The translations under genes and the position numbers were made by a program. From DASYSA01 sp036003885 (lineage in GTDB: Bacteria; Acidobacteriota; Blastocatellia; UBA7656): 20,967 nucleotides of DNA. Shown here in pieces: positions 6,595 through 14,945 of this stretch. Each line of letters begins with the position of its first letter. Positions within the stretch are counted from its first letter, which is position 1. The notes below the pieces were generated by a model. The model was not told where the DNA came from and made no database searches. It saw only the letters and a list, made by a program, of their open reading frames with translations. Where the stretch lies: the NCBI GenBank assembly GCA_036003885.1, contig DASYSA010000241.1:1-20967 (forward strand), given 5' to 3'.

Positions 6595-8583
6595 ATGCAG
6601 CCTGTAAGCAAAGAAAACGAATCGACTTACCAGTTTGACGCGTTCGAGCTCGATCCGGTCCGGCGGGTGCTGTCGAGAGGCGGCAAGGCCATTGCGCTCA
6701 AGCCGAAGGTCTTCGAGACGTTGCTGGTTCTGGTGCGAAACAGCGGCCGGGTGATGGACAAGGATGAGCTGATGCGGCAGGTGTGGCCCGACACCGTGGT
6801 CGAAGAGGTCAACCTGGCGCACAACGTCTCGGTGCTAAGGAAAGCTCTTGGTCAGAAGTCAGAAGAGAACCGCTTCATCATCACAGTGCCGGGGCGAGGT
6901 TATGGCTTCGTCGCCGAAGTAACGGAGACTCAACGCAGCGCACCGGCTGCCGCGTCGTTGGCCGAATACGAGCTGACTCGCTCGCGCCTGGTTGTAGAAG
7001 ATGAGACAGACGAGAGAGACCTGCCAGTGACGTCCCAGATCTATGCCGACGATACACGACCTCTACCGGCAAAGCAGGCCAAGTTCCCTCGGGTGCTGGG
7101 GCGCATGCGCTTCGTCTTCGCGGCGGTGCTAGTCTGCCTGGTTATCGGAGTGGCGCTGCTGATCAACAGCGCACGGCCACCGCAGCCACCGCCTTTCGCG
7201 CAGATCAAATCAATTGCGGTGCTGCCGTTCAAGCCCTTGGTGGCCGAGAGTCGAGATGAGTCACTAGAAATGGGAATGGCCGACACGTTGATCGCAAGGC
7301 TGAGTAACATAAGAGATATCAACGTGCGGCCAGTGAGCGCCGTACGAAAGTATGCGGGGATGGAGCAGGATGCGGTTGCGGCTGGTCGAGAGCAGAGAGT
7401 GGATGCAGTAATCGATGGGCAGATACAACGGTCGGGCGAGAAGATAAGAGTGACGGTGCGGATGGTGCGAGCAGCAGATGGCGCGGCGATGTGGACCAAT
7501 CAGTTCGACGAGAATATGAAAGACATATTTCGAGTACAGGACTCGATCTCTGAGCGTGTCGCCGGATTGCTGGCAGTGAAACTGACTGGCGAAGAGAGGG
7601 AGCGGCTCGCCAAGAGTCATACCGATAACACGGATGCATACCAGCTCTATCTGATGGGCCGCTATCACGTGAACAGAATGACGGACGATGGGTTGTTGAA
7701 AAGCCTCGAGTACTTTCAGCAGGCGATTGGAAAAGATCCGAACTTTGCTTTGGCACATGCGGGCATGGCTGGCGCTTACAACGCACTCGGCGGCTTCAAT
7801 GTCCGTCCGCCGAAGGAAGTCTACCCAAAAGCCAGATCGGCAGTGCTGACGGCCTTGAATCTGGATCCCCTGCTGGTCCAGGCTCACACGGAGCTGGCGA
7901 TGCTGAATCTCACTTTTGACTGGGACTGGGCGGCTTCTGAGAGAGAATTCAAGCGAGCGATAGAAATCAACCCGAGCGATTCGGATGCTCATTACTTCTA
8001 TTCATTCTATTTGGCTTTTATGGGGCAGTTTGATAACGCAATCGCAGAGAGTAGGAAAGCTCAGGAGCTTGATCCGGTCTCCCTGGTGAAACTCACAGGA
8101 CTGGCACAGGTACTGTTAATCGCGCGGCGGTATGACGAGTCGTTGGAAAAATGCGAGAAGGCGCTCGAGATGGATCCGAACCTCGGCTTTGCTCATTGGT
8201 TGCTTGGCCTCGCTTATATGTATAAAGCGTCTTATGAGCCAGCAATTCTAGCTATGCAAAAGTCGATACCGCTCTCAGGAGATAGTCCTGATGAAGCCGC
8301 CGCCCTCGCGCACGCCTATGCGCTGTCCGGCAACAGAACGGAGGCGCGAAAGATCCTCGAGGAGCTGAAGCAGCAAGCAAAGCGCAGGTATACGTCACCA
8401 GGTACGCTAGCCGATCTCTATGGCTTGCTTGGAGACAAAGACCAGGCTTTTTCATTGCTCGAGAAGGCTTACGACGAACGGGATAACATGGTGGTTCTGC
8501 TGAAAGTGGATCCGTATTTCGATCCGCTGCGATCAGATCCGCGATTTGCCACCCTGCTGCGGCGCGTCGGTTTCCCGGAGTGA
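6595..8583 (+). CDS. Membrane-anchored winged-helix regulator with TolB-like and TPR regions, 662 aa
   Basis: Residues 11-109 form an OmpR/PhoB-type winged helix. A hydrophobic-core motif (LKPKVFETLLVLVRNSG) leads into recognition-helix sequence (VNLAHNVSVLRKALG) and the wing ending VPGRGYGFVAEV. A linker of about 60 residues follows, then one transmembrane helix near 171-190 (MRFVFAAVLVCLVIGVALLI). Residues 203-335 match the TolB amino-terminal-like domain usual in such regulators (SIAVLPFKPL, then INVRPVSAVRKY, VDAVIDGQIQR, IRVTVRMV.A.DG..MW). TPR repeats run from about 345 to 640. The order is that of CadC-like one-component regulators, which bind DNA in the cytoplasm and sense or scaffold on the far side of the membrane. 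GGAG lies 4 bases before the ATG. The secreted CHAT gene follows after 165 bases on the same strand, so it is a likely target or partner. Confidence 0.9.
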   Translation: MQPVSKENESTYQFDAFELDPVRRVLSRGGKAIALKPKVFETLLVLVRNSGRVMDKDELMRQVWPDTVVEEVNLAHNVSVLRKALGQKSEENRFIITVPGRGYGFVAEVTETQRSAPAAASLAEYELTRSRLVVEDETDERDLPVTSQIYADDTRPLPAKQAKFPRVLGRMRFVFAAVLVCLVIGVALLINSARPPQPPPFAQIKSIAVLPFKPLVAESRDESLEMGMADTLIARLSNIRDINVRPVSAVRKYAGMEQDAVAAGREQRVDAVIDGQIQRSGEKIRVTVRMVRAADGAAMWTNQFDENMKDIFRVQDSISERVAGLLAVKLTGEERERLAKSHTDNTDAYQLYLMGRYHVNRMTDDGLLKSLEYFQQAIGKDPNFALAHAGMAGAYNALGGFNVRPPKEVYPKARSAVLTALNLDPLLVQAHTELAMLNLTFDWDWAASEREFKRAIEINPSDSDAHYFYSFYLAFMGQFDNAIAESRKAQELDPVSLVKLTGLAQVLLIARRYDESLEKCEKALEMDPNLGFAHWLLGLAYMYKASYEPAILAMQKSIPLSGDSPDEAAALAHAYALSGNRTEARKILEELKQQAKRRYTSPGTLADLYGLLGDKDQAFSLLEKAYDERDNMVVLLKVDPYFDPLRSDPRFATLLRRVGFPE

Positions 8584-8748
8584 GCAGTGTCTCACCCTGC
8601 GCTGCCCCGAATCGCTCCGGCGATCAAGGAACAGCCGTGTAGACTATGTCTCTTATACCTGGTCACGTTTCGTGCCTCACCATTGGGAGGACTGGCCGAG
8701 AACGAACATCTTTCGCTTAGCTGAGCGCTATCATTTGGAGAAGCAGAT

Positions 8749-11700
8749 ATGCCTTCACCTGCAATCCGGCAATTGTTAGCCGCCAAGTTGGCGGTGTGTC
8801 TCTTGCTCGCACCAACAGTGGCGGCGAGCAAGTTTCAATCAGGCGATGAAGCTGCCATCCGTGCACTCGTCGAACACTACTTCGCGGCCTATGCGAAGGA
8901 GGATCTCGATGCCATTGTGCAGCTATGGAGCGACAAGTCTCCCGATCTTGCTCAGGCGAAAGCGCGGCTGAAAGAGTTCTTTTCGCTGAACCAACAAATC
9001 GAGACCAGGAATCTCAGCTTTCGTCAATTCAAAGTGGAAGGTGACCACGCCAACGCCCTTGCCACAGTCGACGTGAGTGGGATCGACATCAAAACCGGCA
9101 AACCAAGCGCGGGTCTTGGGAACATGAACCGGGCGCTGAGCATTGTGAAAGAAGCGGGAGAATGGAGGGTGTGGCGCGACATATCGGCGGAGGAAGAACT
9201 CGCCGCCCGTTTGATTGCGGCAAAGAGCGATGACGAGCGCAAAGCCATACTCGGCGAACGGCCGGAATTTGTGAACCTTGGGCTGCGAAAAGCCTTAATC
9301 GAACAGGGCGTTGCGTTGAGAGCCAAAGCAAATTTTCCGCAGGCGCTCACCACCTTTGAACTCGCTCAACGTGTAGCCGAGCAGATCAACGATCAAACAG
9401 GTATCGCAGAAGTATCAAATTACCTCGGGAGTGTCTTGCTTGCGCAGGGCAAGCGCGACCTGGCAATGGAGAGCTATCAAAAGAGTTTGGCGCTTTGCAC
9501 AACCCTGTCGGAAAAGGCATGTATCGCAAACGCCCTGCAAGGCATCGGAAACACCCATGAAGCAAAAGCCGAGCACGACCTCGCCATAGACTTCATCAAG
9601 AGGGCGATGACTATTAACGAGGAGTCGGCCGATCAGCCGGGCATCGCTAAGGTGCTGATGGATCTTGGCATGATTTACTACCGTGTCGGTAACTATCCGC
9701 AAGCTCTGGAGGCCTATCAGAGAGCTCTTCCCATTCTCGAATCTGCCGGCGACACGCAGAGAGTTGCCGCCGTGCGAAATAGTGTTGGATTAGTTCAGAG
9801 AACGCGGGGGGAGGGGGCTTCAGCAATCGAGTCCTATCAGAAGAGCGTGGAATTGTATGAGAAATTGGGCGACAAGTTGGGGTTGGCCAACGTTAACAAT
9901 GGGATCGGAGTCGTCTATAGCCAGCGTGGCGATTACAGCTCGGCAATGCGATATTTTCAGAAGAGCCTGGACGTGTACGAGAAGCTGGAGAACAAAAGAG
10001 GAGTTGCCGATTCTCAGGGTAACATTGGTATCGTCCAACGTCTGCAAGGCAATTACAATCTGGCGCTCGAATATCAACAGAAGGTATTAGCTTTCAGGGA
10101 AGCGAGCGGGGATCAGCTAGGCATCGCACGTGCGCTGAATAACCTGGGTTTGATCTACACGGATAAGGGCGATTACTCGCAATCCCTGGAAGCATATTCG
10201 AAAAGCCTCAAGCTGAACGAGACGTTAGGCAATAAGAGCGAGGTAGGCGCCGTGCTCCAAAACATTGGAGTGGCTTATCGCTATCAGGGCGCTTATGACC
10301 TGGCGCTTGAATATTACCGGAAGAGCCTGGAGATTAGAGAACAGTTAGGAGAAAAAGGGCAAAGCGCTGGTCTACTCAGGAGTATCGGGATAGCTTACGA
10401 GCAGAAGGGGGACCATCAGCAGGCGGTGACCTATTCCGAACGGGCGGCCAATCTTGCCAGAGAGATCGGGTTTCGCGAGGTGCTCTCCAGCGCTCTCACC
10501 ACGGCGGGAAATGCTCACCTGGCTCTCGGAGAAACCGAAAAATCACGCGCGGCGTTTGAGGAGGCTATTGCGACTGTCGAAGCGCTGAGGGGTCAAGTCG
10601 CCGGCGGCCCGCAAGACCAACAACGTTTTTTCGAAGGCATAGTCTCTCCATACTATCGGATGGTCGAACTCCTGGCAGCGCAGGGAAATACGACTGAGGC
10701 TTTATCCTATGCAGAGCGCGGCAAAGCACGCCTTTTGTTGGATGTCCTGAAAAGCGGAAGAGTGAATATTGACAGGGCGATGACGGATGCAGAGAGAGCA
10801 CAGGAAGGAAAGATTCGAGACTCGTTTGTCTTGCTGAATACGCAAATCTCCGCTGAAACCCGACTCCCACAACCCGACCAGAAGCGCCTTAGTCAGCTCA
10901 AGGCTCAACTCGAAACCGCGCGTCTCGGTCAGCAGGAATTCCAAACCAGGCTGTACGCCACGCATCCGGATTTGAGACTTCATCGCGGTGAGGCGCCAAC
11001 ACTGACACTGGCTCAAGCGGGCGAGCTTTTGAATGACGCCACTGCGCTGCTCGAATATGTGGTGTCGGATGACCGAACGCTCTTATTCGTGCTAACCGCG
11101 CCTGGACGGAAAGAGGCGCAGGAACCTGTCTTGAAGGTCTACGACCTGAAGATCAAACGCAAAGAGCTTGTTGATCGCGTGCAGAAGCTCAATCAGCGAA
11201 TAGCAAACAACGACATTGAATATGCCGCCCTGGCGAGTGAGCTTTATGAATCACTCATCGCTCCCGCTCGCGAACAGCTGAAAGGCCAAACACGCCTGGT
11301 CATCGTTCCTGATGACATACTCTGGGAGACTCCGTTCCAGGCGCTTCGCTCTCCAGATGGGCGATTCCTCATTCAAAGCGCCGCGGTCTCGTATGCACCC
11401 TCACTTACTGTCCTGAGAGAGATCGCCAAATCACGCAAGCCTCGCTCTGCGAATACACTGCTTGCAATGGGCAATCCGAAGCTTGCGGGGCAAACCGTTT
11501 CGCGCTCCAGGAACGTCTTGATGAGCGCCAGCTTCGAGCCGCTGCCGGAAGCCGAAAGGATGGTGATGGCGCTGAGCAAGATGTATGGCGCTAAAGCAAG
11601 AATCTACGTCGGCGCCGAAGCTCGCGAAGACCTGTTGAAAGCCGAAGCCGGCAACTATCGAATCTTGCAACTGGCGACTCACGGGGTCATCAATAACGTT

Positions 11701-12096
11701 AGCCCGATGTATTCACACGTCGTTTTGGCGCAAGGCAATGACGCGAAAGAGGACGGATTGCTCGAGGCGTGGGAGATCATGCAGATGGATCTCAAAGCGG
11801 ACCTTGCTGTGTTGTCGGCTTGCGACACAGCGCGCGGAAGGATAGGAGCAGGCGAAGGAGTCATCGGACTTGCATGGGCTCTGTTTGTCGCAGGGTGTCC
11901 GACAACGATCGTCAGCCAGTGGAAAGTCGAATCTTCGAGCACGGCCGAGTTGATGCTGGAGTTTCATCGTCACCTGCTCGCAGGCGAGAGCAAGAGCGAG
12001 GCAATGCGCCGCGCCTCTCTGAAGCTGATGGCCGACAGAAGATTCAGTCATCCGTTCTACTGGGCCGGCTTTATTGTGGTCGGGAACGGAAACTAG
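8749..12096 (+). CDS. Secreted NTF2-like / TPR / CHAT protease-family protein, 1115 aa
   Basis: Residues 1-27 are a signal peptide (AAKLAVCLLLAPTVAAS core). Residues 32-145 resemble a SnoaL/NTF2-like (DUF4440-type) domain, with AIRALVEHYFAAYAKEDLDAI at the start and EWRVWRD at the end. From about 180 to 610 there are TPR units at an exact 40-residue spacing. A conserved linker (PYYRMVELLAAQGNTTEAL, then AERGKARLLLDVL) leads into a CHAT domain at about 750-1115. The CHAT catalytic pair is visible: His978 in QLATHGV and Cys1025 in LSACDTARG, followed by GAGEGVIGL and the SQWKV strand. CHAT domains are caspase/separase-related cysteine peptidases, so an exported peptidase activated through its TPRs is expected; activity is inferred. 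GGAG lies 8 bases before the ATG. The regulator gene is immediately upstream. Confidence 0.92.
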   Translation: MPSPAIRQLLAAKLAVCLLLAPTVAASKFQSGDEAAIRALVEHYFAAYAKEDLDAIVQLWSDKSPDLAQAKARLKEFFSLNQQIETRNLSFRQFKVEGDHANALATVDVSGIDIKTGKPSAGLGNMNRALSIVKEAGEWRVWRDISAEEELAARLIAAKSDDERKAILGERPEFVNLGLRKALIEQGVALRAKANFPQALTTFELAQRVAEQINDQTGIAEVSNYLGSVLLAQGKRDLAMESYQKSLALCTTLSEKACIANALQGIGNTHEAKAEHDLAIDFIKRAMTINEESADQPGIAKVLMDLGMIYYRVGNYPQALEAYQRALPILESAGDTQRVAAVRNSVGLVQRTRGEGASAIESYQKSVELYEKLGDKLGLANVNNGIGVVYSQRGDYSSAMRYFQKSLDVYEKLENKRGVADSQGNIGIVQRLQGNYNLALEYQQKVLAFREASGDQLGIARALNNLGLIYTDKGDYSQSLEAYSKSLKLNETLGNKSEVGAVLQNIGVAYRYQGAYDLALEYYRKSLEIREQLGEKGQSAGLLRSIGIAYEQKGDHQQAVTYSERAANLAREIGFREVLSSALTTAGNAHLALGETEKSRAAFEEAIATVEALRGQVAGGPQDQQRFFEGIVSPYYRMVELLAAQGNTTEALSYAERGKARLLLDVLKSGRVNIDRAMTDAERAQEGKIRDSFVLLNTQISAETRLPQPDQKRLSQLKAQLETARLGQQEFQTRLYATHPDLRLHRGEAPTLTLAQAGELLNDATALLEYVVSDDRTLLFVLTAPGRKEAQEPVLKVYDLKIKRKELVDRVQKLNQRIANNDIEYAALASELYESLIAPAREQLKGQTRLVIVPDDILWETPFQALRSPDGRFLIQSAAVSYAPSLTVLREIAKSRKPRSANTLLAMGNPKLAGQTVSRSRNVLMSASFEPLPEAERMVMALSKMYGAKARIYVGAEAREDLLKAEAGNYRILQLATHGVINNVSPMYSHVVLAQGNDAKEDGLLEAWEIMQMDLKADLAVLSACDTARGRIGAGEGVIGLAWALFVAGCPTTIVSQWKVESSSTAELMLEFHRHLLAGESKSEAMRRASLKLMADRRFSHPFYWAGFIVVGNGN

Positions 12097-12101
12097 CGGG
12101 A

Positions 12102-12122
12102 TCAGTCGATTCAGACGACTGA
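12102..12122. terminator. Weak stem-loop between convergent genes
   Basis: TCAGTCG at 12102-12108 pairs perfectly with CGACTGA at 12116-12122 around a 7-base loop, just after the CHAT-1 stop and before the end of the convergent crotonase gene. A run of T residues is absent on both sides, so intrinsic termination is only a possibility. A second 6-bp stem (GAGCGA/TCGCTC, 12156-12178) overlaps the crotonase stop. Confidence 0.3.
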
Positions 12123-12176
12123 GCCGTATGTCCACGCGAATGATGCGACCTTCGAGAGCGAGCGTTACTCTTTCGC

Positions 12177-13001
12177 TCAATCATCATCACTGCCCGATTT
12201 ATCCGACTTCTTTTTCAATCTCCGCGACGTGTAATCAGTCCTTGCCTGAAGGGATTCAGGATCAGTGATCGCGCTGAGCAGAGCCTCTCCGTCAGCAAAC
12301 GCAGTCAATCCGGCGCTCATCACCCGTGAAACGGCGTTGACATGCTCTTTGGTGATGACGACCGGCACTGACGGCATTCGGATGATCTCTGAGGCCAGTT
12401 GCTCCACATTCTGATCCAGTTCATCAAACGGCACGACTCGATTGACGAAGCGCATGGCTTGCGCCTCCTGTGGTGTGAACTGCCGACAGGTCATTACCAG
12501 TTCCTTCGTCATCGCCGGGCCGATCTCTCGCACCAGTCGCGGAATTCCTCCCCACGCCAGCGGAATGCCGAGCTCGATCTCGGGAATCGAGAAGCGGGCA
12601 TCTTCCGAAGCTATGCGCAGATCGCAAGCTGCTGCGAGCACCACTCCTCCGCCGACTATGTGCCCGTGCAATCGAGCAATCGTCGTTGCGCGCATCTGCT
12701 CGATGGCATCCGCCATGCGCCGTCCGTACTGCGCCGCTTCGCGCCTGTAGAGCCACGACTCTCCAGAAGCGGGAACGGCTTCGAACGCCGGAGAATCCTT
12801 GAGATCAGCGCCGGCACAGAATGCCCGGCCGGCCCCGCTCACGACGACTACGCGCGCCTCGCGCTGCTCATCGAACCAGCGCGCAGCTTCGACGAGCTCT
12901 CGGAGCATCTCCCGATTCATCGCGTTCAATCGTTCAGGGCGATTGAGCGTAAGTCGACCCAACGCCCCCTGGATTTCAGTCTTGATCGTCTCGAAGCTCA
13001 T
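12177..13001 (-). CDS. Enoyl-CoA hydratase/isomerase family protein lacking one catalytic Glu, 274 aa
   Basis: This is a crotonase-fold protein. Residues 18-27 read TLNRPERLNAM, and the CoA/oxyanion-hole segments are GAGRAFCAGADLKD (56-69) and HGHIVGGG (112-119). The second catalytic glutamate is present in IPEIELGIP (Glu141), but the position of the first, which is GGGCELA in hydratases, reads GGGVVLA (Val121). This favours an enoyl-CoA isomerase or another crotonase activity over a classical hydratase. The start at 13001 begins at MSFETIKTEI. The open frame runs on to 13085, but those 28 codons read through a heptamer repeat, and only a weak AAGGG lies upstream of 13001. The C-terminus ends in a charged tail (KKKSDKSGSDDD). 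It is the last gene of a crotonase-esterase-crotonase cluster. Confidence 0.88.
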   Translation of the reverse strand: MSFETIKTEIQGALGRLTLNRPERLNAMNREMLRELVEAARWFDEQREARVVVVSGAGRAFCAGADLKDSPAFEAVPASGESWLYRREAAQYGRRMADAIEQMRATTIARLHGHIVGGGVVLAAACDLRIASEDARFSIPEIELGIPLAWGGIPRLVREIGPAMTKELVMTCRQFTPQEAQAMRFVNRVVPFDELDQNVEQLASEIIRMPSVPVVITKEHVNAVSRVMSAGLTAFADGEALLSAITDPESLQARTDYTSRRLKKKSDKSGSDDD

Positions 13002-13060
13002 CGCTCGCTCACTGGCCCTTCCCTGGCGAGCCTGCTCGCCAATTGGTGAAGTGGCTGACC

Positions 13061-13088
13061 GCAATCCACAATACGCAATCCGCAATCC
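13061..13088. repeat. Four tandem heptamers (GCAATCC-type)
   Basis: Four consecutive 7-base units occur: GCAATCC, ACAATAC, GCAATCC, GCAATCC (minus strand GGATTGC). They sit in the 90-base gap between the esterase stop (13092) and the crotonase start (13001). Such heptameric tandem repeats recall the short tandemly repeated elements known from cyanobacteria. The repeat makes the reading frame upstream of 13001 look falsely coding (MRIAYCGLRS). Confidence 0.7.
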
Positions 13089-13091
13089 CTC

Positions 13092-14042
13092 TCATGGTTT
13101 CCTTTCAGCAGCTTTTTTCAAAGGCTCAAGGCGTTTGCGCGTCGCCTCCGCTTCCGGGTCGGGCGGAGGAGGGTTCAGCATGCGCGCGAGGAATGCGAGA
13201 CCTTCCATTGAGCGGGGCCGAAGGGTCCGCCCCACGTGATCTGCTCCGCGCACCAGATGATATTCGTGCAGAATCTTCTGATCCCACAACAGGCGATGAA
13301 GAAACTCCGCTGCTTCGTGCAGGTAAAAGGCATCTTCATCGCCTGCATCGAGGTAGATGCCCAGCCCTGACGCACGCAGGCGGTCGGCTCTGGCCAGCGC
13401 AATCGAAGCGACGTTGTTTGCTTCCCAGTAGGCTTCATCAAAGGGCTTTCCGAATATTGTCTCCATCAAATCCTGTCCGCGATAGAACTTGTAGCGAGAT
13501 GACAGGTCCTTCCATTTCAGCACCGGATCTATGCCTGGCTCCAGCGCAGCAAGAGCGCCGAACTTTTCCGGGTACTTGAAACCGATCCGCAGCGCTCCCA
13601 TCCCGCCCATCGAGATGCCGAAGAGCAGCGTGCCTTTGCGCTCGCGCGTGACTTTGAACTTCGCGCGCAGGTGATCTAGGAACTCGGTCACGATGAACGT
13701 CTCCCATTTCTCGGAGCCGTCTTTGTAGTCCATATAAAATGACCGCGCCGCGCTCGGCGTGACTACGACCATCGGCGGCAACGTGCCTGCTTTCCACATC
13801 TCATCAAAAAGCGAACGCAGTCGCGCAAGGAAGCTCTTATCGCCGCCGCCGCCGTGCAGGAAGAACAGCAGCGGTAAATCCTTCGCTGTCTCATAACCGT
13901 CAGGCAACAGCGCGGCATACTCGACCGGAGCAGGCACCAGCCTGGTTTCGACCTTGCCGTCAACAAGCTGGCTGGCTGAAACGCTGCGGGCAAGGCAACA
14001 GATGACGAGGAATGAAAGCATCAGACCTGCTCTTTGCATCAT
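13092..14042 (-). CDS. Secreted alpha/beta-hydrolase esterase (esterase D-like), 316 aa
   Basis: The protein has the layout of the putative-esterase (esterase D / feruloyl-esterase-like) family. After an N-terminal hydrophobic signal (MMQRAGLMLSFLVICCLARSVSA) come the oxyanion motif LHGGGGDK (residues 62-69), the nucleophile elbow GISMGGMGALR with Ser144, an acid region IYLDAGDEDAFYL (candidate Asp about 235), and the catalytic histidine in RGADHVGR (His269). It would hydrolyse an ester bond in the periplasm or outside the cell; the substrate is unknown. The start is 14042, 10 bases from AGGAG; a GTG-initiated extension to 14069 overlaps the preceding crotonase stop and is not favoured. It lies 19 bases downstream of the crotonase at 14062, so they form an operon. 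Confidence 0.88.
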   Translation of the reverse strand: MMQRAGLMLSFLVICCLARSVSASQLVDGKVETRLVPAPVEYAALLPDGYETAKDLPLLFFLHGGGGDKSFLARLRSLFDEMWKAGTLPPMVVVTPSAARSFYMDYKDGSEKWETFIVTEFLDHLRAKFKVTRERKGTLLFGISMGGMGALRIGFKYPEKFGALAALEPGIDPVLKWKDLSSRYKFYRGQDLMETIFGKPFDEAYWEANNVASIALARADRLRASGLGIYLDAGDEDAFYLHEAAEFLHRLLWDQKILHEYHLVRGADHVGRTLRPRSMEGLAFLARMLNPPPPDPEAEATRKRLEPLKKAAERKP

Positions 14043-14052
14043 TGCGTGTGTT

Positions 14053-14057
14053 CTCCT
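14053..14057 (-). promoter_or_regulatory. Ribosome binding site deciding the esterase start
   Basis: AGGAG on the minus strand lies 10 bases before ATG 14042 and inside the longer GTG-started frame, which argues for 14042 as the start of the esterase. Confidence 0.5.
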
Positions 14058-14061
14058 TCCC

Positions 14062-14856
14062 TCAATCACAGATGCGCTCGCGTTTGCGCTGGAGAAAACC
14101 CTTCATCAATCTCAGCGGCTCATCCGAGCGATAGGCTTCGGCGAACGACTCGATGCCGCGCTCGATCGCCTCGTCGAGTGAAAGGGTTTCCCACTGGCGA
14201 AGCAAAGCTTTCTGCAAACGAACGGCGCGCGGCCCGGCTTCGAGGATCGCTTCGACCCAGCGGTTGACGGCCTCATCGAGTTGCTCTTCAGGAACGACGC
14301 TTTCAATCAGGCCGCATTTCGCCGCCTCTTGAGCGGAAATGGTCTCGCCTGTGTAGATCAACCGAGCCGCCATTCCCCATCCCACGAGTCGCGGCAGCAA
14401 GGCGGCTTCGATGACCGACGGGATGCCGACCCTGACCTCGGGCATGCCGAAGCTGGAATGCTCAGATGCTACCCGCAAGTCGCACGAAGCCGCAACTTCC
14501 AGGCCCGCGCCGAGGCAATAACCCGATATCCGCGCGATGACCGGAACGGGCAGTTGGCGCAGTGCGGAGCAGGCTTCGTGCAAACGTGTGATGAACACGC
14601 GAGCGGACTCTTCATCAAGCTCGGCCATCTCGTTGAGGTCTGCGCCGCCGATGAAAGCGCGATCTCCGGCGCCGGTCAGAATCAGCGCGCGGAGGCGCTC
14701 GTCGACGCGCAGGCTGTCGATCGCTGAAGTCAGCTGAGTGATCAACTTGCTGTTGAGGATGTTGAGCCGCGCCCGGTAATCGATGACGATTCGAGCGACG
14801 CGCCCGCGGTCGTGATGATCTTCCAGCGACAGTATGATTGATGGCTCAGGTGCCAT
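14062..14856 (-). CDS. Enoyl-CoA hydratase (crotonase family), 264 aa
   Basis: Crotonase motifs are present: LTGAGDRAFIGGADLNEM (60-77) for CoA binding and oxyanion hole, SGYCLGAGLEVAASCD (111-126) with Glu120 at the first catalytic position, and FGMPEVRVGIPS (136-147) with Glu140 at the second. Both catalytic glutamates of the hydratase mechanism are retained, unlike in the other crotonase of this cluster. The expected reaction is hydration of a trans-2-enoyl-CoA in beta-oxidation or amino-acid catabolism; the substrate cannot be told. The canonical NRP near the N-terminus is changed (DYRARLNILNS). The ATG at 14856 has no strong ribosome binding site (TTGAG at 10 bases). It heads the three-gene operon, with a GC-rich hairpin in its leader at 14928-14945. 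Confidence 0.9.
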   Translation of the reverse strand: MAPEPSIILSLEDHHDRGRVARIVIDYRARLNILNSKLITQLTSAIDSLRVDERLRALILTGAGDRAFIGGADLNEMAELDEESARVFITRLHEACSALRQLPVPVIARISGYCLGAGLEVAASCDLRVASEHSSFGMPEVRVGIPSVIEAALLPRLVGWGMAARLIYTGETISAQEAAKCGLIESVVPEEQLDEAVNRWVEAILEAGPRAVRLQKALLRQWETLSLDEAIERGIESFAEAYRSDEPLRLMKGFLQRKRERICD

Positions 14857-14927
14857 TGTGTGTGTGACTCAACGTGTAGCCGGGGATTATCTCACGCCCG
14901 GGGGCGAGAGCGAAAACAGGTGTGAGG

Positions 14928-14945
14928 TCCCGCGCTCTCGCGGGA
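14928..14945. repeat. Perfect GC-rich hairpin in crotonase leader
   Basis: TCCCGCG at 14928-14934 pairs with CGCGGGA at 14939-14945 around a 4-base loop (CTCT). It is 72-89 bases upstream of the crotonase start on the minus strand. No T-run follows on either strand, so it is not a standard terminator. A leader regulatory hairpin or a dispersed palindrome are alternatives. Confidence 0.5.

Noticed and set aside
8584..8748. Small gene or terminator between regulator and CHAT-1
   Set aside because: Only a 5-bp stem (ATCGC/GCGAT) without T-run and no coding frame with a ribosome binding site.
12399..13049. 216-residue plus-strand frame opposite the crotonase gene
   Set aside because: It is the antisense shadow of a well-supported crotonase and has no recognisable motifs.
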